The position numbers were made by a program, and so were the translations under genes. The notes beneath the pieces are model-generated. The model did no database searches. It was given only the letters and a program-made list of their open reading frames with translations, and was not told where the DNA came from. From Paenibacillus sp. UNC499MF (GTDB lineage Bacteria > Bacillota > Bacilli > Paenibacillales > NBRC-103111): 64,000 bases of DNA. The stretch lies in the NCBI RefSeq assembly GCF_900107975.1, contig NZ_FNVF01000002.1:77178-141177 (forward strand), written 5' to 3'. Below are positions 50,824-58,468 of the stretch, piece by piece (positions within the stretch are counted from its first letter, which is position 1; every line of letters begins with the position of its first letter).

Positions 50824-51993
50824 CTACTTGCTAAATTCAGCAAGTAAAATATTTTTAAAAGGATTAGGACTGTTATCTCTACCCAAACTGTTCAAACTGA
50901 CGGCCAACGTATGCTTGCCTCCAAGTGTACCTCCAGCAATAGTAGAAAACCCTAGAATGCCACCTGTGTGTCCCCATATCGAGACATCGTTTGGAAGCTT
51001 AAATTCAAAGATCCCAAGACCATATCCGTCCATTCCTGCTCTTCCTGTAGGAACTGTAGTAAGCATTTGTTTTAGTTGCTGTTCCTTCAGCAACTTGCCA
51101 CCGAGCAAGGAAGAGAAGAATTTATTTAAGTCGTCAGCAGTAGAAATCATATCTCCAGCCGAGCTGCCTGCACTGGGGTTATAATAAGTAACGTCTTTTA
51201 TCTCACTTGCTTCGTCTGGTTGGGAATATCCCCGAGCATGCTTGGTGCCTGGAATAACGCTTGAATTCCCAGGAAGGAATGTATCCGACAATTCAAGCGG
51301 TTCAATAATCCGATTTTCAATCTCTTCCGCGTAGCTGTTTCCGGTTACTTTTTCAATAAGAATACCCAGTAATACGTATCCTGTGTTTGAATAAGACCAG
51401 CCTTTTCCTGGGGCAAAGTCTGGGGGCAGAGAAATCCCCATCTTCACTATTTCTTCAGTCGTATACGATTTTTTTGTATCCATAAAATCTGCGTCTTTTG
51501 ACCTTGAGTATTCAGCGATACCACTTGTATGGTTCAATATCTGCCGGATGGTAATCTGTTTACCATCATATCCATTTCCTTGAATGACACCAGGCAACCA
51601 TTTTTCGATGGAGTCGTCTAGATTCAAGCGGTTCTCTCCAGCTAATTGAAGTACAACCGTTGCGGTGAACGTCTTCGTCACGCTGCCAATGCGAAAGCGA
51701 AAATCTGTTTTCATTGGTTTCTTGGTGCTCAGATTCGCTACCCCAGCGGCATAACCCCATGTTTTTCCATCCTTAAAACTTATAGCAAGTATTCCCGGGA
51801 ATCCAAGTTGCAATGTATCCCGCATTGCTTGCTTGACGGATTTATGATCTCGTTGAGTGCTTGTTTGTAACGAGCTAGATACATTTTGAGTGGGCTCTGC
51901 TTTTATAATTGAGGTTGGCGATGTGTATAGCAGGGAACTTCCAGTTATTAAAAGGGCCAGACTTGCAAATGTAATTTGATTACGTATTTTCAT
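50824..51993 (-). CDS. Exported serine hydrolase, beta-lactamase / DD-peptidase family
   Basis: A 389-residue exported class C beta-lactamase-fold protein with signal peptide (residues 1 to about 32). The active-site motifs are SVTK (SxxK nucleophile), YSNTGY (YxN) and HTGG (HxG). Such proteins are D-alanyl-D-alanine carboxypeptidases, esterases or beta-lactamases; the closest type is the B. cereus-like DD-peptidase. GAGGAGAG precedes the ATG. It is AT-rich like the adjacent PadR/HAAS genes, and 111 nt upstream lies a copy of the padR control region, so it is likely in the same regulon. Confidence 0.87.
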   Translation of the reverse strand: MKIRNQITFASLALLITGSSLLYTSPTSIIKAEPTQNVSSSLQTSTQRDHKSVKQAMRDTLQLGFPGILAISFKDGKTWGYAAGVANLSTKKPMKTDFRFRIGSVTKTFTATVVLQLAGENRLNLDDSIEKWLPGVIQGNGYDGKQITIRQILNHTSGIAEYSRSKDADFMDTKKSYTTEEIVKMGISLPPDFAPGKGWSYSNTGYVLLGILIEKVTGNSYAEEIENRIIEPLELSDTFLPGNSSVIPGTKHARGYSQPDEASEIKDVTYYNPSAGSSAGDMISTADDLNKFFSSLLGGKLLKEQQLKQMLTTVPTGRAGMDGYGLGIFEFKLPNDVSIWGHTGGILGFSTIAGGTLGGKHTLAVSLNSLGRDNSPNPFKNILLAEFSK

Positions 51994-52103
51994 AAGACAT
52001 TTCTCTCCTCTTTTTCACACAGAAATTACTTCTTTTCCTTTGAAATACACTTGTTAACGGGTTTGTTTTTTATATACGACATATCTGTTCAGCCTTTCCC
52101 GTC

Positions 52104-52158
52104 TACCTCCTGCATGTACATCGTACAACACAGTACCTCTAATATCAATAGTATATCA
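52104..52158 (-). promoter_or_regulatory. PadR upstream region, copy B (before the serine hydrolase)
   Basis: Four mismatches in 55 bp from copy A, including the ribosome-site AGGAGG but with no padR start after it. It lies in the same orientation, upstream of the serine hydrolase gene, and keeps one TGATATACT repeat; the other is altered. Confidence 0.7.
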
Positions 52159-52625
52159 GAATTTATTTATTCAATTTAATCCCATTTATCATACACGATA
52201 CTTACAGGTGCGCTATCCTGCCCATTAGTTATGATGCCTCGTCAGTCTAAGACATTATTTTCTCGGTCTAATTCTTCCTATTTCTTGAACAATATGTCCA
52301 GGTAGACAGTTTTATAAAGCTGTATGATGTCTGCTAGAATTAGAGCGAAAGTTTATAAACTTAACAAGACAAAAATAGCTACTTGTATCAGCGGCCCGGT
52401 GCTGGGAACACCGGCCAGGCCGCTGCTTTTACGATTTATTCAGCTATTTGAAACGGCTGTTTCTCCTGTTCAACTGAAATCTGTTGTGCCGTTAAAGATA
52501 AACGGCCTTTAAGGGATTACGGTGCTTGCATCAGGGGTAAGATGTACCAAACGGACGGGAAGACTTCGTGAATGCGCTTTCTGACGGGGCCCTTCCGTAT
52601 ACGTCTTTTGAAAGGGGAGAAGGCT
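52159..52625. other. Border of the AT-rich insert
   Basis: No supported gene. AT-rich to about 52380, then GC-rich. It contains the orphan terminator at 52390-52430, whose gene I cannot find, which suggests that a plus-strand gene was lost when the insert formed. Confidence 0.45.
52390..52430 (+). terminator. Orphan terminator
   Basis: AGCGGCC-CGGTG pairs with the CACCGGCCAGGCCGCT arm, followed by TTTT. Confidence 0.75.
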
Positions 52626-53423
52626 GTGAGAAGGAAAATTCTCATCACGGGAGCGTCGGGAAGAATCGGCAGCGCTCTGCTGGAAGGACTGGGCAGCCTG
52701 GATCGCTACGACATCACGGCGGCCGATCTGGAGGCTGATGAAGCGGCCGGAGTCGTTCCGCTGGATGTGACGGATGCCGACCGTCTGGAGCGGCTGACGC
52801 AAGGCGTGGATACGATTCTGCATATCGCCTGGGCCAAGGACAACGAGGATTTCCTCGGGAAAGTGCTGCCGGTCAACGTGACGGGCGCTTACCATGTCTA
52901 TGAAGCCGCCCGCAAAAACGGAGTGAAGCGGGTCATTTTCGCCAGCTCCAATCATGCGACGGGGTTTTACAAGGTCGGGGACGATGTGGAGGTTACGGAC
53001 CCTTACCGGCCGGACAGCTTTTACGGACTCAGCAAGTGTTATATCGAACTGCTTGGACGCTTGTACGCGGATAAGTACGGTATTTCCTCCTTCAACATGC
53101 GGATCGGCAACTTTCCCGGCGATGACCGCCCTCATTCCGAGCGTTCGGCTCACATCTGGATTTCTTCCCGGGATATGGTGCAGCTTGCCGAGCGCTGCAT
53201 TGAAGCGGACGCGTCGATGAAGTACCTCGTTCTTTACGGAACGTCGGCGAATACGGGGAATTATTACGATATCGGCTATTTAAAAGAGTTGATCGGCTAC
53301 GATCCGCAGGACGATTCCGCCGTTCTGATGGAGGAAGCCCGGCAGCGAAGCGAGCACATCAAGGAAGACGAAACCCCTTTTCAGGGAGGAAGTTTCGTGG
53401 ATAAGAAGCCCTCCCAGGAATAG
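52626..53423 (+). CDS. Extended SDR / uronate-dehydrogenase-like oxidoreductase
   Basis: A 265-residue NAD-binding protein of the epimerase/dehydratase (extended SDR) family: GASGRIG at the N-terminus (residues 8-14), FASSNHATG, and the catalytic YGLSK. The order and the RIGNFPGD segment resemble uronate dehydrogenases, which oxidise glucuronate or galacturonate. The likely start is GTG at 52626, preceded by AAGGGGAG; an ATG 54 nt earlier has no ribosome site. It is monocistronic between terminators. Confidence 0.8.
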   Translation: MRRKILITGASGRIGSALLEGLGSLDRYDITAADLEADEAAGVVPLDVTDADRLERLTQGVDTILHIAWAKDNEDFLGKVLPVNVTGAYHVYEAARKNGVKRVIFASSNHATGFYKVGDDVEVTDPYRPDSFYGLSKCYIELLGRLYADKYGISSFNMRIGNFPGDDRPHSERSAHIWISSRDMVQLAERCIEADASMKYLVLYGTSANTGNYYDIGYLKELIGYDPQDDSAVLMEEARQRSEHIKEDETPFQGGSFVDKKPSQE

Positions 53424-53506
53424 GGGGGAAGGTATATTACGTGCGCCTTTAGCTGTATCCGCAGCCCGACCGGGCTCTAGGTCCGAAAGGCATGCAGACA
53501 AAACGT

Positions 53507-53540
53507 AACCCCCGGTATGAAGCATACCGGGGGTTTGCGC
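53507..53540 (+). terminator. Terminator after the SDR gene
   Basis: AACCCCCGGTATG pairs perfectly with CATACCGGGGGTT around AAG. Confidence 0.88.
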
Positions 53541-53640
53541 TGCCTTAGGGCATGGATGGGACTGACGTGCGGTTCACTTCTCGAATGGAATCAGACCATT
53601 CTTACGGCCAGACAACTGTTTAAACGGAACTAACCGTTCC

Positions 53641-54189
53641 TCAGATTCCGAAATGCCCGATCACCACGCCGCCGTAGACAAACGCGGCAATGATCACGAA
53701 CGCCGGATGAATTTTGCGCCTTTGCATGGCCCAATACGCAACGGCGGCAATGCCGAGCGACTGCCAGATGCCGATGGACCGGACAGAGCCTTCCGCCATC
53801 TGCCAGGTCAGCACGACCATCATGACGGCGATGACCGGCTGGACGAGCAGCGTCATGCCTTTCACGACGGAGGACTGCCGGTGCTTCTGAAGCAGCTTCA
53901 GAAGCACGATCAGGGCAGCCGCCGAAGGAACGACGGTGGCGGCTATGGCGACGGTCAGTCCGATCCAGCCGGCGGCGTCGTAGCCGACATAGGCGGCGAA
54001 CTTCGTCGCGATCGGTCCGGGCAGCGTGTTGCCCAGCGCGAGGATGTTCGAAAACTGGCGGTCGTCCGCCCAGTGATAATGCGTCACCACCTCCTGGTAC
54101 ACGAGGGGAATGGAGGACGGGCCTCCTCCGTAACCGAGAACGTTGGCGACGAAAAACCCGATGAACAGGTTCAGCCACTCTTCCATCAT
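53641..54189 (-). CDS. Chromate transporter half-subunit (ChrA family)
   Basis: A 182-residue membrane protein with about six helices and the family motifs GYGGGPSSIPL and LGNTLPGPIATKFAAYVGY. Two such half-length proteins together equal one full ChrA. Its start overlaps the other half's stop by 4 nt (ATGA). In B. subtilis the equivalent ywrB-ywrA pair works with the Lrp-type YwrC. They export chromate, judging by the family. Confidence 0.87.
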   Translation of the reverse strand: MMEEWLNLFIGFFVANVLGYGGGPSSIPLVYQEVVTHYHWADDRQFSNILALGNTLPGPIATKFAAYVGYDAAGWIGLTVAIAATVVPSAAALIVLLKLLQKHRQSSVVKGMTLLVQPVIAVMMVVLTWQMAEGSVRSIGIWQSLGIAAVAYWAMQRRKIHPAFVIIAAFVYGGVVIGHFGI

Positions 54190-54809
54190 GAACGGTCCTC
54201 TTTTCCGTCATCCGGCGTGCCGCGTTTGCCCGGCCCGCTCCGCAGCCGGCGGACGACTTTATAATGAAACGCGCCGTAGGCAAGGAAGGCGATAATGACA
54301 ATCGCCGCGTGGATATGGATGACCTCAAGCATCACCAGCGACAGCGCGAAAAAACCGAAGCCTGCAAGCTTGCCGAGTCCTTTGACGGCCCGTTCGGCGA
54401 ACTCGTAGGCCATCAGGCCGATCATCACGGCCACGACCGGGACGACGGCGGCGATCATCCCTTGCACCACGGTCGAGCTGCTCAAGTAGCCGACCACGGA
54501 AAGCAGCGCGATCATCGCCAGCGACGAAGGCAGAATATGCGCGATGACGGCGACGATAGCGCCGAGGGTGCCTTTCTGCCGGTAGCCGAGGTAGGCGGCG
54601 ATCTTCGTCGCGATGGGTCCGGGGAGGGCGTTGGCCAAGGCCAGAATTTCGCCGAACTCCTCGTCCTCCATCCAGCCGTAATGATTGACGGCCTCATAGC
54701 GGATCAGAGGAATGACGGAGGGGCCTCCGCCGTAGCCGAGAATGCCGGTTTTGACCATTGCGGAGGTCAGTTCGTAGTAAGGCTTTCGCCCGCGGGAAGC
54801 CTGCCGCAT
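54186..54809 (-). CDS. Chromate transporter half-subunit (ChrA family)
   Basis: A 207-residue membrane protein paralogous to its neighbour, with GYGGGPSVIPL and LANALPGPIATKIAAYLGY, six membrane helices and a charged C-terminal tail (GKRGTPDDGKEDRS). It starts one nucleotide after the regulator's stop codon and is the middle gene of the operon. The two halves probably form a heterodimer. Confidence 0.87.
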   Translation of the reverse strand: MRQASRGRKPYYELTSAMVKTGILGYGGGPSVIPLIRYEAVNHYGWMEDEEFGEILALANALPGPIATKIAAYLGYRQKGTLGAIVAVIAHILPSSLAMIALLSVVGYLSSSTVVQGMIAAVVPVVAVMIGLMAYEFAERAVKGLGKLAGFGFFALSLVMLEVIHIHAAIVIIAFLAYGAFHYKVVRRLRSGPGKRGTPDDGKEDRS

Positions 54810-54810
54810 T

Positions 54811-55293
54811 TTACAACCTCATTCCCATGCGGCTTTTGAACCGGGTGATCAGCACCTGGCAGTCCACACTCGTAATGCCCGGCAGCGGGTACAGCTTTTC
54901 TCTAAGGAACAGCTCCATCTCATGATGGTTCGTAAAAAGCCCGTGCATATGAAGCTTACTGGGGCCCGTCATATGATAGAGGCTCGTCACCGAAGGCTCT
55001 TCCGCCAGCTCGTCGGCCACTTGGTGCAGAAACTTGGGCTCTACCTCTACGTTAAAAAAGGCGGAGACCCCGATTCCGATTTTCTCGGGATTGATGACCG
55101 CGGTGAATCGTTCGATCACTCCCGATTCCATCAAAGCTTGTATGCGTCCCTGTACGGCCACACGCGACAGCCCGATGTCTTTGGCCAGATCGGTATAGGA
55201 AATGCGGCCGTTGGCGTTCAGGGCCCGGATAATTTTGCGGTCGGTTTCGTCGATCCCCGCTGATTTGGTTTCCGGAAGCTCTTGGATGTTCAT
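54811..55293 (-). CDS. Lrp/AsnC-family regulator of the chromate operon
   Basis: A 160-residue regulator. An N-terminal HTH ([35 protein letters not shown]) and an AsnC-type ligand domain (about 75-150) are present. In B. subtilis the same gene order (ywrC-ywrB-ywrA) makes the chromate-responsive regulator ChrS/YwrC. The start is the ATG at 55293; the ribosome site is modest (GAAAGGCAGG). A longer reading adds 29 hydrophobic residues with no support. Confidence 0.86.
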   Translation of the reverse strand: MNIQELPETKSAGIDETDRKIIRALNANGRISYTDLAKDIGLSRVAVQGRIQALMESGVIERFTAVINPEKIGIGVSAFFNVEVEPKFLHQVADELAEEPSVTSLYHMTGPSKLHMHGLFTNHHEMELFLREKLYPLPGITSVDCQVLITRFKSRMGMRL

Positions 55294-55750
55294 TCGGATC
55301 GCCTGCCTTTCTTTTGTTTTAAATACAAAGTGTCGGATTAATAAACAAAATGATTTCGTTATGTAATAATATATAGGCATTTGCTTTCGATTTCAAATAT
55401 TATTGTAAAATTCCGGAACTATCGCAGGAGAGGGAACCGGATTTGTCCGAGCGGCGAGCATCCGAGTTTCCGGCTCTCAGGCTTTTCAGCTCGCCGCCTT
55501 TTTCAGTTCTCAGCCTCATTCAGTTCCTCCGGCTCTTCCGGTTCTTGTTTATGCCTCTGTCATTCCGTCACCACGTCTCAGCCGATTCCGTAACGTGGTT
55601 ATAGGGCAGCGCAAAGCTTCGCGCCATCGGCCGGGCTCGGGGCCGTATCCATTCCGCCGGCGTCCGTTTAGTTTGACCGGAAAAAGGCCGCCGCATGAAA
55701 GAGCGGGCCGGAAACACCCGGCGGCAAAACCGGATCTCCCGCCCCGCTTC
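55294..55750. other. Intergenic region between the chromate operon and the ABC exporter
   Basis: The minus strand has TTGTTT, 17 nt, TATTTA about 30 nt before the regulator start, a weak promoter. A perfect 9-bp inverted repeat, GCGGCGAGC with GCTCGCCGC (55451-55459 and 55489-55497), precedes a T-run and could be a plus-strand terminator. No gene. Confidence 0.45.
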
Positions 55751-57943
55751 TTACAAAACGGCCTGCGCTTCCGCAAACTGGCTGTTCCACAAGGCGCTGT
55801 AAGCGCCGCTCCGCCGCATAAGCTCGTCATGGCTCCCGGTCTCGACGATACGGCCCCCGTCCATGACGCAGATCCGGTCGCAGTGCCGGACCCCGCTCAG
55901 CCGGTGGGAGATCATCACCGTCGTGATGCCGAGGCCGGCAACCAGCGAGGTAACGGCCTTCTCGGTGACGGCGTCCAGACTGCTCGTCGCTTCGTCCATC
56001 AGAAGCAGGTGGGGCTTCTTCATAAGCGCCCTGGCAACCGAAAGCCGCTGGCGCTGGCCTCCCGACAGGTTGGAGCCGTTCTCCTCCAGCACCGTTTCGT
56101 AATGCCGGGGGAGCGAGGCGATAAAGTCGTGAATCTGCGCCTGCTTGCACACTTCCGCGACTTCTGCCAGAGAAGGCTTGGGGTCGAGTCCCAGACACAA
56201 GTTGTCGTACACCGTGCCGTGATAGAAAAACGCTTCCTGCGGCACATACGCGATCCGGCTGCGAAGGACACCGGCGGGGATTTCGCGCAGATCGCGGCCG
56301 CCAATCGCAATGCTTCCCTGCTCGGCTTCGTAAAATTTCATGAGCAGCTTAAGCAGGCTCGTTTTGCCGGATCCGCTCGGTCCGACCAGCGCCGTCGAGG
56401 AACCTTCACGGATCGTCAGACTTACATCGTTTAACGTAAGGGGTCTGCTCCCGTACCGGTACGAAAGATTGCGGATCAGAACATCCCCCCGCAGATCAAG
56501 ATCTTCCTTGGAGACGGCGGTTTCATCCGGCGAAAGCTCTTTTTCGGGCGCCAGATCCATGTACTCACCGAGTCTGGAGGCGGCGACATAGGCCGACTGG
56601 AGCACGGGCTGGAGGTCGATCAGCCGCTGCAGCGGGCTTAGAAAATAGGCCAGGAGCACGTTGAAGGTAATAAGCTGGCCGGCTGTAATCTGCCCGTCCA
56701 GCACCTGCCTGGCGCCGATCCACAGCAGGGCGACACCGCTTATAAGCTGGAGGGCCGTCTTCAGGGCCGACTGGACGTTGTTCATCAGGCCGTACTTGAA
56801 TGCCGTAGCCAGAAACGCTTCGTATTTCGCCCGTGCGGTCTCTTTAACCTCCTTTTGCGCGGTGGAAGCTTTGACGGTCTCGATTCCTTTAATGGATTCG
56901 ATGACATAAGAAGTCAGCTCGGCATTTTCGTTCATCATTTTCCGGTTATAGCGGTCAAAAATCCCCCGGAATCCCCCCATGATCAGCACATAAACCGGTA
57001 CGAGCAGCAGCGTAAGGCCGAAGAGAAGCGGATTCTGGTTATAAAGAACGGCAGCCGCTATCAGGAGCGTCAGGGAATCGACCGCAATATGAAGGGAGGC
57101 TTCGGAGAGCGCGTCCCGCACGTTGGAGGCGTCGGTCAGCCTGGAAGTGATTTCGCCGGTTTTGCGCGAACTGAAAAAACTCATCGGCAGCGAGATGACG
57201 TGATTGTAATATTGAAGCACAAGACCGCGGTCGATGCGCTGAGCGAGATATAGGAACAGATGATTCCTCGTGAAGTCGAGCAGGGTCTGAACCGCATACA
57301 GGACAATAACGCCGACCGAGACGAGCGTGAGGGTGCCTTGAAGCTTTTCGGCCATAATCGTATCGAGCAGAATTTGAAAATAAAAAGCGCCGGCCATGCC
57401 GATCGCCGTTACGAGAAGCGAGGCGGCAAGAATCGGCGCGAGAAGCTTCCGGTTGCTGCGGAGCAGAGGGAAGAAGCGTTTCACAGCGCCCGTCACCCGG
57501 CTGCCGGGTTTGAAGTGTTCGCCGGGCGTCAGCAGAACTAACACGCCGGTCCACAAGTTCAGAAATTCCTCCGTTTTGTAAGTCCGCATTCCTTCGGCGG
57601 GGTCGGCAGCGAGGACCTTCTCCCCGGTAATCTTGTAGATTACGACATAATGCTGGACTTCCTTGTCGACCACATGCGCGATAGCCGGAAGCTCGAATCC
57701 TGCGAACAGAGCCTGGGCGTCTCCTTTTACCGCTTCGGCGTTGAAGCCGAGCTTTCCGGCCCCCTGCACGATGCCGTAGGCATTCGTCCCCGTATGATCC
57801 GTACCGCAAGCTTCGCGGATCAGGGAGAGCGGCATTTTCAGACCGTAATAGCGGGCTACGGCAGCCAGGCAGGCGGGAGCACAATCTTTCCGGTCGTGCT
57901 GCCGGATACAAACCGGTTTTCGGTTTAAGCTCAACACAATCAC
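55751..57943 (-). CDS. Peptidase-containing ABC transporter (C39-ABC, SunT type)
   Basis: A 730-residue bacteriocin processing exporter. The N-terminal C39 protease (residues 1 to about 140) has the oxyanion Gln15, catalytic Cys21 in RKDCAPACL, His98 in QHYVVI and Asp114. Six membrane helices lie in about 165-430, and the ATPase (about 480-730) has Walker A GPSGSGKTS, signature LSGGQRQRLSVAR and Walker B LLLMDEATSSLD. Such proteins cut a double-glycine leader and export the core. It is divergent from a gene encoding exactly such a precursor. The start is unsure: GTG at 57943 or 57937, or TTG at 57934, near AGGAAGG. Confidence 0.93.
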   Translation of the reverse strand: MIVLSLNRKPVCIRQHDRKDCAPACLAAVARYYGLKMPLSLIREACGTDHTGTNAYGIVQGAGKLGFNAEAVKGDAQALFAGFELPAIAHVVDKEVQHYVVIYKITGEKVLAADPAEGMRTYKTEEFLNLWTGVLVLLTPGEHFKPGSRVTGAVKRFFPLLRSNRKLLAPILAASLLVTAIGMAGAFYFQILLDTIMAEKLQGTLTLVSVGVIVLYAVQTLLDFTRNHLFLYLAQRIDRGLVLQYYNHVISLPMSFFSSRKTGEITSRLTDASNVRDALSEASLHIAVDSLTLLIAAAVLYNQNPLLFGLTLLLVPVYVLIMGGFRGIFDRYNRKMMNENAELTSYVIESIKGIETVKASTAQKEVKETARAKYEAFLATAFKYGLMNNVQSALKTALQLISGVALLWIGARQVLDGQITAGQLITFNVLLAYFLSPLQRLIDLQPVLQSAYVAASRLGEYMDLAPEKELSPDETAVSKEDLDLRGDVLIRNLSYRYGSRPLTLNDVSLTIREGSSTALVGPSGSGKTSLLKLLMKFYEAEQGSIAIGGRDLREIPAGVLRSRIAYVPQEAFFYHGTVYDNLCLGLDPKPSLAEVAEVCKQAQIHDFIASLPRHYETVLEENGSNLSGGQRQRLSVARALMKKPHLLLMDEATSSLDAVTEKAVTSLVAGLGITTVMISHRLSGVRHCDRICVMDGGRIVETGSHDELMRRSGAYSALWNSQFAEAQAVL

Positions 57944-58121
57944 GCCTTCCTACAGCAGGTTCTTATCTTTAAATAACCCGTAACGGACAGATTAATAACA
58001 GTTTTAAATAGTAAAAAACAATAAATAAATGGATAATATACCCAAGTAACGATTAAATTTCAGAACCGGGGGTTAAATAAATACGAGGTTATTCAACCTA
58101 CTTCGGAAAGGAGCACTTACA

Positions 58122-58343
58122 ATGAAAACACTCAAAAGTAATCACTCTTTCACCAAGCTGGATGAAACCGAAATGATGGACGTCAACGGCGGCGACTGGA
58201 GAGACCATGCGCGCTGGGCGGCTGACTTCGTACGGGGCCTCTTCTCGAATCCCCTCGGCTGCGGACTCGGCGATGTAACCGGTGGCAACAGCAAACCGGC
58301 TAAAGGCTGCTCGCCTTACCCGGCCAAGAACAGCAACTGCTAA
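58122..58343 (+). CDS. Double-glycine-leader bacteriocin precursor (putative glycocin)
   Basis: A 73-residue precursor with AAAGGAG before its ATG. The leader FTKLDETEMMDVNGG fits the double-glycine rule: Leu at -12, Glu -8, Met -7, Val -4, Gly-Gly at -2/-1 (G23-G24). The predicted 49-residue core starts DWRDHARWAADFVRGLF, likely an amphipathic helix, and has Cys47 (in LGCGLG), Cys63 and the C-terminal Cys73. Divergent C39-ABC exporter and a downstream SunS-like glycosyltransferase make a glycocin cluster. The GCG context of Cys47 recalls the glycosylated cysteine of sublancin. Three cysteines, not the usual four or five, are unusual. Confidence 0.8.
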   Translation: MKTLKSNHSFTKLDETEMMDVNGGDWRDHARWAADFVRGLFSNPLGCGLGDVTGGNSKPAKGCSPYPAKNSNC

Positions 58344-58380
58344 TCAGGAAATAATCAGGCAATAATGTGGAAAAAGAGCG

Positions 58381-58405
58381 GGGCCGGGTTAACCGGCCCT
58401 GTTTT
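58381..58405 (+). terminator. Terminator between precursor and glycosyltransferase genes
   Basis: GGGCCGG (58381-58387), loop GTTAA, CCGGCCC (58393-58399), then TGTTTT. Partial readthrough would give much precursor message and little enzyme message. Confidence 0.7.
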
Positions 58406-58468
58406 CATTCCGTCATGCCGGGTAATGAACCCGGGAGGAAGACCGATAAGGCAGAGAGGAGCGGGAGG

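Noticed and set aside
52026-52082. Possible 18-residue leader peptide (MSYIKNKPVNKC...) before the serine hydrolase
   Set aside because: The ribosome site is weak and the peptide has no recognisable feature; it may be a chance frame in AT-rich DNA.
52324-52512. 62-codon plus-strand frame
   Set aside because: It runs through an orphan terminator and has no ribosome site.
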